This document shows positions 16,301 to 25,021 of a DNA stretch of 64,000 nucleotides, piece after piece. The position numbers and the translations under genes were made by a program. Location: positions 372,001-436,000 of the forward strand of contig NZ_WRPP01000003.1 in the NCBI RefSeq assembly GCF_009760405.1. The letters are read 5' to 3'. A model generated the notes under the pieces. That model searched no databases and had not been told where the DNA came from. It saw nothing but the letters and a program-made list of their open reading frames with translations. How positions within the stretch are numbered: the first letter of the stretch is position 1; each line of letters starts with the position of its first letter. Source of the stretch: Nocardia terrae (GTDB taxonomy: Bacteria; Actinomycetota; Actinomycetes; Mycobacteriales; Mycobacteriaceae).

Positions 16301-19300
16301 CGTCGTCCGGGCGCTCGCCCACGAACTGGCCGAGATCCGGCTCTCGCAGGACGACGACATCCTGGTCGATCCCCACGACCAGCGACCCAGCCGGATGTCC
16401 ACGGAGCTGGGTGGCCGATTCGCCGAACTGCGCACGCTCACCACGGATCTCGATCGCGCCGCCCTGGACCCGGCCAGGACTCCCGAGCTGCCCAGGCTGA
16501 AGCACGACTTGCGCGATCTGATGGATCACCTCGGTTTCGACGATTCGGCACACAAACCGATCGTGGAACGGCTACTGGCCGAGCATGATCCGGCCCTCGC
16601 ACACCGACTGCTCGAGCGCCCGGGAGTATTCGACGAGCGGCCCGCCTTCAACCGGGACCTCACCGAGGACGACTTCCAGCACGCCGCCGAGCATCATCTC
16701 GACCGTATGCGCGAAGCGATGGACGGCGAGCACGTCGAGGATCTGCTGCGGGCCGAAGCGCAGGGCATGAACGGCCGTATGCGCGAAGAGCTTTCACGTC
16801 GCGTGTTCGAGCCGATCTTCGAGAAGGCGGCCAAGGAGGCCCGCGGGCAGGTGCCCGGGGTGGTGTCGGCATGCGATCCGATCAGTGCGGCCATCAACCA
16901 TCCGACCCTGCGCGGCCCGGAACAGGCCGCGGCCATCCACCGGGCCATCGACGACTTCCACGACGGCATGTCGCAGGCCTCGCGCGACGCCCTCGGCGAG
17001 GATCGCTTCGCCCGGATGCACGCCGCGGCGGACGGATTCGCGACCGCGCCCGACCGCGTCACCGGCATCATCGACCACGCGACCGGGGTCATGCACATCG
17101 GTGGCGAGCAGACCACGCTGGCAGACTTCCTGCACGGCATCGACCGCGCCAACCGCGGTGCGACCGAGAACCACCTCACCGTCGAATACGCCGTCATCCT
17201 GCACGACGCGGCAGATGGCCTGTCCACCGTCGAGGTGCTGTCACGGCCGCAGCCCCAGCATCGACTTCCCTTGGAACAGTTCCGGTTCGGTGACCACAAC
17301 GAGCCCATCGAGCATCAGCCCCGGCCCGCGCTCCCGGCGGCCGCGGCGGGTGGCCACACCATCGATGTCGGCGTCGGCCGTGGCGCGTTCGGCGTCGAGA
17401 TGACCCCGGCGGCCGATCGCGCCGGTGGCGGGCTGGTCATCAAGACCGAGCTGGCCGACGTGGCGATCGGTGCACAGCGACGCCGCGATCTGGGCATTCT
17501 CGACGCCGGGCCGCTCATGGAGCCGGGCACCGTCATGGTGTACGGCGACATGCTCGGCAACGGCCACCTGCTCGGCGGGGACATCGCCCGCGTCTTCATC
17601 AACAATGTCAGCGCCAAGCTGCCCGATTCCGCGTATCACCCCATCGCCGAGCATCTTTCGAAGATTCTCGCGCCCGGCGGACGGGTCGAGATCCAGTGGG
17701 ACATGAAGCCTGACAAGGTCGACGGGGAGCCGGGCAGCCGCCATCACATCCTCGGCACCAAGCTGTGGGAGGCGCTGGAAGCGCCGTACCCGGACGGCGG
17801 AAATCCGTTCAAGCTGGTGGAGCACACCGAGTTCCCGCATCCGGGAAACCGTGACTACTACTACACCATCGATGCCGGGTCCAGTAACAAGCTGCCACAC
17901 GAGCGGATGGCCGGTTTCTCGCCGCCGCAGCCCGAGCATCGCTGGATCATCTCCTACGATCCGGAATCGGCTGGGACACATCTCCATCCGGAATCCGAGA
18001 CGTCCTCTCTCCCCCACGACGCGGGCGACCACGGGCACGCGAGCCCGGTCGGCGACTTCCACGGCGATGCCCGGCCCGAAGGTACGCCCAAACTGCAGGA
18101 GAAGTACGTCCTCGATCAGATCAAGGACAATCTGGGGCTCATCACCCCCGAGGGCGTCGCCTGGAACCGCGACAAGCACTACTTCCTGCTCCCCGACGAC
18201 GGGGGCCCGGTGCACGTCACCATCGGTGAGACCAGCGACGGCAATGTGGCCGAATTCCGCGCTCGGTCCGATGGTCCCGGATACGACGTGGTGCTCTCCG
18301 AACGTGCCCGTGACGAGGATGTGGTGCGCGCACTCGGACACGAACTGGCTGAGATCCGGCTCTCCCAGTACCCCGACATCCTCGTCGACCCGACCGACGA
18401 TCGTCCCTCTACGATGACCACCCATCTGGGCGGCCGCTTCGCCGAAATGCGAATCCTGGAAGCACACATCGACCGCGCCGTCACGGATCCGGCGCACGCG
18501 CACGAACTTCCGCGACTGCGCCAGGATCTGCACGACCTGGCCGATCACCTCGGCATGCACGATCCCACGCATGCCGAGACCGTGCGACACCTGCTCAGCG
18601 AACACGATCAGCAACTCGCCCGACGCTTCGAGCTCGAAGAACAGGGATTGCACGAACACCGGCCCGCCTTCGATCCGCACCTGACCGAGTCCGGTTTCGA
18701 GCATGCCGGGGCCGAGCATCTGAATCAGTTGGAGCACTTGCTGTCCGGTGATCACGCCGCCGACGTGGTGCGGACCGAGCGGCTGGCGCTCGACGGCCGC
18801 ATGCGAGAGGAACTGGCCCGCCGGGTCTTCGACCCGCTGTTCGATCCCAGCACCAAGGCCGCCCGCAAGACCGTCGATATCGAGTACCTGCTGGACGCGC
18901 TCGACCCGCTCAACACGGCGATCAACGACCCGAACCTGAGCGGTACCGACCGCGCCCAGGCGATGAAGATGGCCATCGCCCAATTCCGCGACGATATGCC
19001 CGAGAAGTTCCACGAGGCCCTGCCACCGCAGGTCTTCGATGAGATGTACCGGGCCGCGGACACTTCCGCACCCGGCATGGATCGGATCAACGCCGTCATG
19101 GACCACGCGACGGGTCTGCTGGTGGTCAACGGTGAAGCCACGAACCTCGGCGACTTCCTGCGCCAGGTGGACAGCGCCAACCGCGGCGCGGGCGAACACG
19201 GTCTCAATGTCGAGTACACGGTGGCCGTGCACGACGCCGTGGACGGGAGATCCACCGTCGAGGTGCTCCCCCGGCCCCGGCCGCAGCATCGACTGCCGGT

Positions 19301-22300
19301 GGAGCAGAACGTATTCGGCGAGGAGAACACCCGCATCCGGCACAAGCGGCTGCCCGCCACCGGCGTCGAGGGCCACACCATCGACATCGGTGTGGGTCGC
19401 AGCGCGTTCGCCGTCGAGATGACGCCGGCCGCGGACCGCTCCGGCCGTGGGCTGATCATCAAGACCGAACTCGACTCCATGTTCCCGATCAAGGGCCAGC
19501 GCCGACGCGATCTCGGCATCCTGGATCCCGGACCGCTGACCGAGCCCGGCACGGTCATGGTCTTCGGCGACCTGCTCACCCAGGGCAATATCCTGACCGC
19601 GGCGCCGACCGGCGAGGTGGCGCGGATCTTCATCAACAATGTCAGCGCCAAGCTGCCCGACCACGTCTATCGCGACATCGCCGCGCGACTGCCCGAAACC
19701 CTCGCTCCGGGCGGGCGGGTCGAGGTGCAGTGGGACATGAAGCCGGAGAAGACGACCGGTGTGCCCGGCGACCGCAACCATATCCTCGGCACCAAGCTGT
19801 GGGAGGCCATCGAATGGCACTACCGCGACGGGGAGAACCCGTTCACGCACGAGTACGAGGAATTCCCGTCCCCCGGCAATGACAACTACGACTACACCAT
19901 CGACGCCGGGGCCAGTAACAAGCTGAACACCGCGCTGATGGCGACCTACAACCCGCCACTGCCCGAGCACCGCACGGTGATCACCTACGACCCGCACGGC
20001 GAGCACGGGGCGGGGTCGAACCATGAAGGTGCTGAACACGGCACCGCCAGCCCGGTCGGTGAATTCCGCGGTGACGCAAGGCCCGAGGGCATGGACCCGT
20101 TGACGCGGGACGACGTGGTCGACAAGGTCGAGCACAACCTGCGCCTCATCGAGCCCGAGGATGTCGCGTGGAACCCCGACACGCGCCGATTCGAATTCGA
20201 GCACGACGGGCGCACTCTCGACATCACCGTGGACGTCGGGCCGACCACCGGCAATGCGGTGGCCGAATTCACCGCGCGCAGAGACGAATCCGGCCACCTC
20301 ACCGGATACGACGTCCAGGTGTCACCGCACGCGCGGGACGAGGATGTGGTCCGCGCGGTCGCCCACGAGGTGGCCGAGATCCGGCTGGCCCACGACGAGA
20401 ACGTGGTCATCGACGCCGTCGACGATCGGCCCACGCGTATGACCTCGCATCTGGGTGGTCGCTTCGCCGAATTCCGCGTCCTGGTCGATCAGATCGGCGA
20501 GGGAGTCGCGGCGCGGGTCAAGCCTCATCTGTTGGAACCGCTGCGCCGCGATCTGCGCGATCTGATGTATCACCTGGGGCTGCACGATCCCGAGCACGCA
20601 CCGACCGTGGAACGGCTACTGGCCCAGCACGATCCGGACCTGGCGCGCTTGATCGATCAGTCGCGCATACCGGATCCGGGCATCCTGCGGCCGGGACCCG
20701 TGGATCACGAGGCCACGCCGACCCCGCACGATCTCGGCCGCATCCGGCAGTTGCGGGAGCTGGCCGACCTGGTGCCCGACGGCGCACCGGAGACCCGGCG
20801 CGAAGCGCTGGCCCTGGTGGAGCAACTCGGATTGCGTGAGGGCACACCGGGAGCGGCCGAGCGACGCGCGATCGTCGCCGAGCATCTGACCGAGCACGCA
20901 CGTGCCCGGGTCGACGATCTGCTCGCCGACGTGGGGCGCCGCGACTCCGAACTGTCCGTCCCCGACCGGGAACACGTCGAGACGGTCCGGCTCGAGCGTC
21001 GGGCCGCGGACGCGCTCGACTTCCTGTCCATCCCGACCCACGGGGCCGTGCACCGGGTCCACATCGCCTACCGGGAAGAGATGGAGGTCCACCTCGCGCG
21101 TATGCAGGAACCGATCGGCGTGACCTCCGGGCCCGGGAATCTACGGCCCGTGGACATCCACCGGGTCGAGGACATACGCACCGGGGAACGGTGGTTCCGG
21201 TGGCCGCCCGGCACGCACGAATATCCCGACCACACACCGGTACCCGACGTCAGGCTACCCACCGATCCGGATCACCGGCTGCCGGTCGATCCGGGGCAGT
21301 TGCACGAGGAGTGGCGGGGGTTGTCCTCCGACGAGAAGGACGCCTGGTACCGCGCGGATCCGTTCATCGGAAACCGCGATGGCATACCGCATGCCGACCG
21401 GGACCACTACAACCGGCAGACCCTCGAGACGCTGCGGGAACAGACGGAGCGGGCGCTGGCCGAGGAACAGCCGGAAACCCCCGAGTGGAAGCGGATCAAG
21501 GATCGCCTCGGCATCATTCAGGACATGAAGAGCTATCTCGACCGGCCGACCGAGGAGGGCAAGCCCGCCGTCCATCTGTCGTATCTCGACGAGAAGCTCC
21601 AGTACATCTATGCCCTGGGCGATCCGGACACCGCCCGGAACGTGGCCGTCGAGGTGGCCGGTGCGTTCCGGCGGCGCAGCGGCGTCGGCTACGCGCTCGA
21701 GACGCTGGAGCAGGTCTGGCAGGCGGCCAAGGCGATCGATCCGAACGCGGCGACATCGGTGATTCTGTTCGGCGCATACAACAACCCGAATTCACTGGTC
21801 CAGGGCATGCACTCCGAGCACGGCGAGAGCGGTGCGCCGAAGCTGCGGGAGTTCCACGACGGGCTGCGGGCCACTCACCAGGGCCCGCCCGCGAATACCA
21901 CCACCATCGCGCACTCCTACGGTGGCGTCACCGCCGGGCACGCGGCCGGGCACGGCGGCGAATTGAATACCGATGCACTGGTTTTCGTCGGCGCCATCGG
22001 CACCGGCGTCGACAATGTCGGGCAGTTGCGGCTGACCGGCGTCGATCCGGCCGATATCGGCGACCATGTCTTCGCGACCATGGCAGAGTACGACTCGCTG
22101 GAGCTGATGCCGCCCACCCACGGACCCAAGCCGTCCGACCCGGCGTACGGCGCTAGGGTTTACGAGTCCGCCACCCACCCCAGCCGGACCCGACTGGGCT
22201 GGAATCCGGACGACCATGTGGGCAAGAACTACTTCAGCGACAAGCACGACTCGTACCGGATCCTGGGAACGATCCTGACCGGCAATGCGCACCGGCTGCG

Positions 22301-22304
22301 CTGA
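13389..22304 (+). CDS. 2971-residue polyvalent T7SS effector: CpnT-like N-terminus, HExxE/MTase-like repeats, DUF1023 hydrolase
   Basis: Starts at GTG 13389 with GAGGTGA upstream. Residues 1-310 resemble the CpnT-like N-terminal domain (LEWLSWLVGSEWPHGNEDTM), with hydrophobic Gly-rich segments at 210-310. Residues 310-880 are low-complexity, including a 24-base tandem repeat. Three units of about 670 residues follow, each starting near a VGDFHGDARPEG-type motif and carrying HE(L/V)AEIRL (H978, H1651, H2326). Units 1 and 2 also carry a Rossmann segment like class I methyltransferases (IDVGVGRGAF, then LAPGGRVEIQWDM); unit 3 stops after the HExxE part. The last 330 residues form a DUF1023-type alpha/beta hydrolase (FIGNRDGIP; nucleophile S2843 in AHSYGG). 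There is no signal peptide. T7SS export and toxicity are inferred. Confidence 0.85.
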   Translation: MALEFPSWLEWLSWLVGSEWPHGNEDTMWQMGRDLESVAGQSDQLLTDLDHLIGSIGDAYPDGTGGEEILKWLTPLRDGDGSGHGSIKEFGDNYRQLSTAADGFGDQLQGAKLNFYIAGGWLLGELAWAAATGPFAPESETAVFVTARIAFRKLGQLFADRIAELVESKITNKLLQEVMTKLIYEIGKGAVISTVQATTQELLVESIQNLDGHGHGFDLGALGKNALVAGLSGGAGGALGLGAHHFLPSETGGARGVFNGMLTGAAAGAGGAGAGWLANGLVNGDWSFDPRSVTGGMFAGAGPGGMHGYNGESPHAGRPMGSDGSAHVPGETGTRTDAPDHTGSAPDSRAAGVDTNGNGHDGTGDSRTAQQGGPGDSTANGQHPATSDGQRGATPEGQQSASPDGQHGATPDGQHGATPDGQHGATPDGQHGATPDGQHGATPDGHGTTPDAQRDAGVDGQHGTSDPSVSGQHGNTGESTGGQGGDNPQGQQPGGPAVHPASAGAATADAPAGQTHDQPTDHGGDSSRSDQGGSFTSDSRREPTDPSAQDATSGGDSASHRPDTQTAAADSPAPDSTRADGSGTPEHRAGDGTGALDSTGRTHDTGVDSRAPESAPAHASDPVRDGNSTSTAFSNDANTRPVSEPGKSADASSSNNAPANETRAPATDPAKATATPRDLPRTSADGSTPKPADGGSPRTPDTRAGVDRATRPDAPVQANRTGVEPTSRLTESNTADHEQRSAAPDDFLNLAGDAPHSSADRLGAEQDPTGSSRDRTEPADEHAGAPRASADHTGTDGRSSGERDDLVGERNGRRSGRGDLPGEGSGAHGGLPGDHVRSADDRAGAPGEQPDGATIIPFPVDAPQHGDRLPRVAEMPRTDVAAAGPVGDFHGNARVGDDLTLQSVHGQIDDNLRLITPEGVAWNPDKGHFVLSDGRIVRIEVGETSDRHVAEFVPSADGYDVRVSKRARDEDVVRALAHELAEIRLSQDDDILVDPHDQRPSRMSTELGGRFAELRTLTTDLDRAALDPARTPELPRLKHDLRDLMDHLGFDDSAHKPIVERLLAEHDPALAHRLLERPGVFDERPAFNRDLTEDDFQHAAEHHLDRMREAMDGEHVEDLLRAEAQGMNGRMREELSRRVFEPIFEKAAKEARGQVPGVVSACDPISAAINHPTLRGPEQAAAIHRAIDDFHDGMSQASRDALGEDRFARMHAAADGFATAPDRVTGIIDHATGVMHIGGEQTTLADFLHGIDRANRGATENHLTVEYAVILHDAADGLSTVEVLSRPQPQHRLPLEQFRFGDHNEPIEHQPRPALPAAAAGGHTIDVGVGRGAFGVEMTPAADRAGGGLVIKTELADVAIGAQRRRDLGILDAGPLMEPGTVMVYGDMLGNGHLLGGDIARVFINNVSAKLPDSAYHPIAEHLSKILAPGGRVEIQWDMKPDKVDGEPGSRHHILGTKLWEALEAPYPDGGNPFKLVEHTEFPHPGNRDYYYTIDAGSSNKLPHERMAGFSPPQPEHRWIISYDPESAGTHLHPESETSSLPHDAGDHGHASPVGDFHGDARPEGTPKLQEKYVLDQIKDNLGLITPEGVAWNRDKHYFLLPDDGGPVHVTIGETSDGNVAEFRARSDGPGYDVVLSERARDEDVVRALGHELAEIRLSQYPDILVDPTDDRPSTMTTHLGGRFAEMRILEAHIDRAVTDPAHAHELPRLRQDLHDLADHLGMHDPTHAETVRHLLSEHDQQLARRFELEEQGLHEHRPAFDPHLTESGFEHAGAEHLNQLEHLLSGDHAADVVRTERLALDGRMREELARRVFDPLFDPSTKAARKTVDIEYLLDALDPLNTAINDPNLSGTDRAQAMKMAIAQFRDDMPEKFHEALPPQVFDEMYRAADTSAPGMDRINAVMDHATGLLVVNGEATNLGDFLRQVDSANRGAGEHGLNVEYTVAVHDAVDGRSTVEVLPRPRPQHRLPVEQNVFGEENTRIRHKRLPATGVEGHTIDIGVGRSAFAVEMTPAADRSGRGLIIKTELDSMFPIKGQRRRDLGILDPGPLTEPGTVMVFGDLLTQGNILTAAPTGEVARIFINNVSAKLPDHVYRDIAARLPETLAPGGRVEVQWDMKPEKTTGVPGDRNHILGTKLWEAIEWHYRDGENPFTHEYEEFPSPGNDNYDYTIDAGASNKLNTALMATYNPPLPEHRTVITYDPHGEHGAGSNHEGAEHGTASPVGEFRGDARPEGMDPLTRDDVVDKVEHNLRLIEPEDVAWNPDTRRFEFEHDGRTLDITVDVGPTTGNAVAEFTARRDESGHLTGYDVQVSPHARDEDVVRAVAHEVAEIRLAHDENVVIDAVDDRPTRMTSHLGGRFAEFRVLVDQIGEGVAARVKPHLLEPLRRDLRDLMYHLGLHDPEHAPTVERLLAQHDPDLARLIDQSRIPDPGILRPGPVDHEATPTPHDLGRIRQLRELADLVPDGAPETRREALALVEQLGLREGTPGAAERRAIVAEHLTEHARARVDDLLADVGRRDSELSVPDREHVETVRLERRAADALDFLSIPTHGAVHRVHIAYREEMEVHLARMQEPIGVTSGPGNLRPVDIHRVEDIRTGERWFRWPPGTHEYPDHTPVPDVRLPTDPDHRLPVDPGQLHEEWRGLSSDEKDAWYRADPFIGNRDGIPHADRDHYNRQTLETLREQTERALAEEQPETPEWKRIKDRLGIIQDMKSYLDRPTEEGKPAVHLSYLDEKLQYIYALGDPDTARNVAVEVAGAFRRRSGVGYALETLEQVWQAAKAIDPNAATSVILFGAYNNPNSLVQGMHSEHGESGAPKLREFHDGLRATHQGPPANTTTIAHSYGGVTAGHAAGHGGELNTDALVFVGAIGTGVDNVGQLRLTGVDPADIGDHVFATMAEYDSLELMPPTHGPKPSDPAYGARVYESATHPSRTRLGWNPDDHVGKNYFSDKHDSYRILGTILTGNAHRLR
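14517..14741 (+). repeat. 24-base coding tandem repeat in the 2971-aa gene
   Basis: Five 24-base units from 14598 to 14717 encode DGQHGATP, the first four virtually identical. Degenerate copies extend on both sides (QHPATSDG, QRGATPEG, QQSASPDG, then DGHGTTPD). Near-identity at DNA level suggests recent slippage or recombination. It lengthens the disordered linker without shifting frame, so copy number may vary between strains. Confidence 0.9.
16040..20660 (+). repeat. Three tandem about 670-residue units in the 2971-aa gene
   Basis: Units start near 16040, 18045 and 20050, each at a VGDFHG or VGEFRG motif, and keep the DEDVVRALAHELAEIRL-type block at a constant 673-675 residue spacing. Units 1 and 2 are full length and align throughout, including the methyltransferase-like part near 17350-17960 and 19365-19990. 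Unit 3 loses similarity near 20660. The copies have diverged in protein sequence, so the duplication is not recent. Confidence 0.85.
21280..22301 (+). other. C-terminal DUF1023-type alpha/beta hydrolase domain
   Basis: The domain opens with LHEEWRGLSSDEKDAWYRAD and FIGNRDGIPHADRDHYNRQTL, shortened to its FIGNRDGIP core, the lead-in of DUF1023 hydrolases. The nucleophile elbow is AHSYGG (S2843), followed by ALVFVGAIGTGVDNVGQL. Candidate acid and base residues are in YDSLELMP and DKHDSYRIL. Its place at the extreme C-terminus is where polymorphic toxins carry the active toxin domain. Confidence 0.75.
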
Positions 22305-22343
22305 CAAATCGACGCTGAACACATCGAACGAGAAGAGGACGGA

Positions 22344-22817
22344 ATGCCGACGGCGACCACGCGGGCGGCCGCCCGCGCGCAATTGCTTCGGCACTTCGAG
22401 GCGACGCTGCGGGTGCTGCCCGTCGAACTGGCACTGACACTGCGCCATCCGGACCTGCCGACCGCGCCGTTCCACAGCGGCGTCGACATGTCCTGGGACG
22501 ACAGCGATCCCGACAACCCGCTGAAGTTCCTGAACATCCGCTACTGGATGCTCGGCACCACCCCGGAGACCTCGGACCGGTCCTTCGATCTCGTGCTGCG
22601 GGCCTGGAGCGAACAGGGATGGTCGATCGACTACAACCCGGAGGCATTCCCGCGCGGCGGGTACGCGCACACACCCGACGGGTACGACTTCGCCCTCACC
22701 CAGAGCGTGAACGGCTACCTCAGCCTGGCCGGGTCGACCCCACCCTTCGAACCCGACTCGGAGACCGACGATCCGATGCCCGCCCGCATCGAAAACCCAT
22801 CCGTGCCCCCGCGCTAG
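22344..22817 (+). CDS. Candidate immunity protein downstream of the 2971-aa giant
   Basis: The 157-residue protein has no cleavable signal peptide. It opens with a helix (RAAARAQLLRHFEATLRVLP), and later sequence includes FLNIRYWMLGTTP, FDLVLRAWSEQGWSIDYNP and GYDFALTQSVNGYLSLAG, an alpha/beta pattern. It begins 40 bases after the giant's stop on the same strand, the usual place for the immunity gene of a polymorphic toxin. The family is not certain. Immunity is inferred from position, size and lack of any enzyme motif. Confidence 0.75.
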   Translation: MPTATTRAAARAQLLRHFEATLRVLPVELALTLRHPDLPTAPFHSGVDMSWDDSDPDNPLKFLNIRYWMLGTTPETSDRSFDLVLRAWSEQGWSIDYNPEAFPRGGYAHTPDGYDFALTQSVNGYLSLAGSTPPFEPDSETDDPMPARIENPSVPPR

Positions 22818-22842
22818 CGGCGACGAGGGACGGCGTTCGGGC

Positions 22843-23163
22843 TCAGAGGAGGTTGGTGAAGTCCACTGCGCTGGCGGTCTCGACGCGGCCGAAGGCGCTC
22901 GCCTGATCACGGACCACCGCGGCCAGTTTGCGCAGTTCATCCACGCCGAGCCCGCTCTGGTCGACGAAGGACGCGCCGACCGCGGTGAGCGTGTCAGCGG
23001 CGGCCAGCGAGACCTTGTCGGAGCCGGCGGCGGGCACCGCGAGAGTCTGGGCGTCCGCGCTCACCGCGGCCTCCAGACGATCCGCCATGGCCTCCAGGCC
23101 GGCGGCGGCGGCCAGCACCGTGTCCGCGTCGAAACGCACACCGCCCAAGTTGAATTCGCTCAT
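22843..23163 (-). CDS. PE-like T7SS substrate
   Basis: A 106-residue helical protein with AAAGLEAMADRLEAAVSADAQ and VSLAAADTLTAVGASFVDQS, the two-helix plan of PE proteins of ESX systems. It lacks a strict PE motif near the start. It is the last gene of a minus-strand trio with an EspC-like gene and a 417-residue substrate. PE-like proteins pair with a partner for export, so the partner here is probably the 23261-24514 product. It converges with the immunity candidate at 22817. Confidence 0.75.
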   Translation of the reverse strand: MSEFNLGGVRFDADTVLAAAAGLEAMADRLEAAVSADAQTLAVPAAGSDKVSLAAADTLTAVGASFVDQSGLGVDELRKLAAVVRDQASAFGRVETASAVDFTNLL

Positions 23164-23207
23164 CGTCCCTCCCTTTCCGGGCGAATCTTACCGTGTCACC
23201 ACGACAT

Positions 23208-23237
23208 ACGACGACCCGGTTTCCACCCGGTCGTCGT
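23208..23237 (-). terminator. Weak hairpin between the 417-aa substrate and PE-like genes
   Basis: ACGACGACC and GGTCGTCGT-type arms form a stem of seven to nine pairs around a loop of about 12 bases. No T-run follows. It may weaken read-through into the PE-like gene. Confidence 0.3.
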
Positions 23238-23260
23238 CGATCACCGCGCCTGCCGGCCGA

Positions 23261-24514
23261 TCACTGTGCCGGGCGCGGGCCGTTGGTGCCGAACGCGCCG
23301 ACCACCGGAACGCCGGTGTAGCCCAGCTCGCCCACGACCTCGTCGCCGTGTTCGGCGGTGACCATGTTCGTGCGCACCTCTTCGTCGGCGTCACCGGCCT
23401 GCGCGGCCGCGCCGCCCATGGCCCCCATCGGCGGGACCATGCCGCCACCCACCCCGCCCGCACCGGTGCCCGGCATCGACGCGGGCACAGGGACCGGTGT
23501 GGTGGTCGCGCTCATGGCGCGAGGGGTGGCCTGGCTGAGCGGGGCCGGGGTCTTGGCCCCGCCACCCAGCGTGCCGAGTCCGCCCATCGGCGCGAGGCCG
23601 CCACCGAGCGCACCCGAATTCAGCGGTGTGGCAGCCGGTTCGGTGGTCGGCGTCGGTTCCACATCCGTGGCCTGGCTGATCGACTGCAACTGCTGCAGCT
23701 GCTGCGCCCCGGTGCTCGCGGCGCTGCTCAGCGGCGAGATCAGACCCAACAGCTGCGACACCTGCGACATTGCGTCCACGCCCTTCGGCGCATTGGTGAC
23801 CTTCACCTTTTCTCCGGCGGTGGTCATATTGGCGCTGTGCACCGCCATCTCGGTGCGCGTCTTCGCCACCGTCGCGGTCGCCTCCGCACCGGTCTCGGTG
23901 GCCAGCGACAACAGGAATGCCTGACCGGGCGGGGTGGCGATGAACGGCGCGGCCAGCGTGACACCGGTGACGAACTTGGTGATGATCGCCGACATCGTGG
24001 CCGCGCCGGTGGCCACCGAGGTCGCCGCACCGGCCATGACCGTCTTCTGGTGCACGTTCTGAGCTCCGAGCTCGGCCGCGTTGCCCTGGGCCTCGACACC
24101 CTTCTCACCCGCGCCGGTCGCGCCGGAACCCTGCCACTGGTTCGAATTGGCCAGCGACATGACCGACTGGGCGATCGACATGATCTGCTGCAGCGCGCTC
24201 GAGACGCCCGAGAGCACCTGCGAGGCGTCCACGCCCTGGAGCTGTCCGGTACCGAAGGATGAGGCCAGGTCGGTGAGCGGCTTGGTGAGCGCGGTCAGAT
24301 CCAGGGTGGGTAGCGGCGGCATGTCCGGCAGTGGGGGCATGGCGGGCAACTGCGGCAGCGCGGGCAGGCCCAGCGTCTGCAATACATCGCCGACCGGACT
24401 GTCCAGCAGGGGCGCGAAGTTGGTGTCGCGCAGGACATCCGCCACCGACTGGCCGCTCGCCGCCGGCGGAGTGCCTTGGACGGCCCCGCTCGAGCCCTCG
24501 AGGGGCGTACTCAC
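23261..24514 (-). CDS. EspA-like repeat-rich T7SS substrate (417 aa)
   Basis: A Pro/Leu-rich start (LPALPQLPAMPPLPDMPPLP) is followed by a helical domain with a WXG-like turn (NSNQWQGSGATGAGE), then a hydrophobic helix (MSAIITKFVTGVTLAAPFIA) and a Gly/Met/Ala-rich tail. It ends GDEVVGELGYTGVPVVGAFG. With an EspC-like gene directly upstream (11 bases) the pair resembles espC-espA of mycobacterial ESX-1, though the sequence match is only by layout. It is probably exported and surface-associated. EspA-like is a description of organisation, not a proven orthology. Confidence 0.7.
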   Translation of the reverse strand: MSTPLEGSSGAVQGTPPAASGQSVADVLRDTNFAPLLDSPVGDVLQTLGLPALPQLPAMPPLPDMPPLPTLDLTALTKPLTDLASSFGTGQLQGVDASQVLSGVSSALQQIMSIAQSVMSLANSNQWQGSGATGAGEKGVEAQGNAAELGAQNVHQKTVMAGAATSVATGAATMSAIITKFVTGVTLAAPFIATPPGQAFLLSLATETGAEATATVAKTRTEMAVHSANMTTAGEKVKVTNAPKGVDAMSQVSQLLGLISPLSSAASTGAQQLQQLQSISQATDVEPTPTTEPAATPLNSGALGGGLAPMGGLGTLGGGAKTPAPLSQATPRAMSATTTPVPVPASMPGTGAGGVGGGMVPPMGAMGGAAAQAGDADEEVRTNMVTAEHGDEVVGELGYTGVPVVGAFGTNGPRPAQ

Positions 24515-24524
24515 CGGTCCCGCC

Positions 24525-24842
24525 TCACAGGTCCCGCGAGAGCGACAGGAAATCGACGCCGGAGTCCGCGTCCGTGGCCTCGTAGTCCGCCGCCGCCTCG
24601 TAGGCGGTGACGGCGGTGCCCGCGTGCACGGCGGCCAGCTCGGCCACCGAGGACAGGTGATTGCCCTGCGCGCCCGCGTAACTCAGCAGGAAGTCCTGAC
24701 CGATCAGGCCGAAGACCGGGACCAGCCCGGCGACCGTCGCGGCCTGGTCGACGGCAGCGGCACCGGCGATGGTCCCCGCCATGGCGGCGGACGCGTCCCC
24801 GTAAGCGCGAATCGCGTCCGGTGTGGCAACGAGGTTGCTCAT
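24525..24842 (-). CDS. EspC-like (DUF2580-type) T7SS protein
   Basis: A 105-residue helical protein that begins MSNLVATPDAIRAYGDASAA. It has two long helices and a C-terminal YEATD that fits the YxxxD/E export signal. Length and layout match EspC/DUF2580 proteins, co-secreted with EspA-like partners in ESX-1. It leads the trio reading to 22843. The 179-base upstream region is relatively AT-rich and holds a palindrome at 24910-24923. Assignment rests on length, start and signal motif. Confidence 0.8.
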   Translation of the reverse strand: MSNLVATPDAIRAYGDASAAMAGTIAGAAAVDQAATVAGLVPVFGLIGQDFLLSYAGAQGNHLSSVAELAAVHAGTAVTAYEAAADYEATDADSGVDFLSLSRDL

Positions 24843-24909
24843 GAGACTCCCATCAGGAAGATCATTTCGAATTGAACTATACAGAGCGGATATTCAGCAG
24901 GCATAGCGA

Positions 24910-24923
24910 AGAGTTCACGAACT
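24910..24923. promoter_or_regulatory. Short palindrome upstream of the EspC-like trio
   Basis: GAGTTCACGAACTC has two six-base arms and a two-base centre, 68 bases before ATG 24842. On the minus strand TATAGT, near 24877, could be a -10 box, but no convincing -35 was found. GTTCAC also occurs in other T7SS promoter regions of this window. Confidence 0.35.
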
Positions 24924-25021
24924 CACCAACCAGCCGGTGAACGTAGGGTATTCCCCAGGTTATCGATGACGTGGCGGATCGGTTGCCGCACTGTATATTT
25001 CAGCGCCCATACGCCATCGGC

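Noticed and set aside
17241..20297. Very long antisense open frame (about 1018 codons) inside the 2971-aa gene
   Set aside because: High GC at third positions keeps the opposite strand open. The predicted protein has no domain, and the plus strand carries clear repeated motifs.
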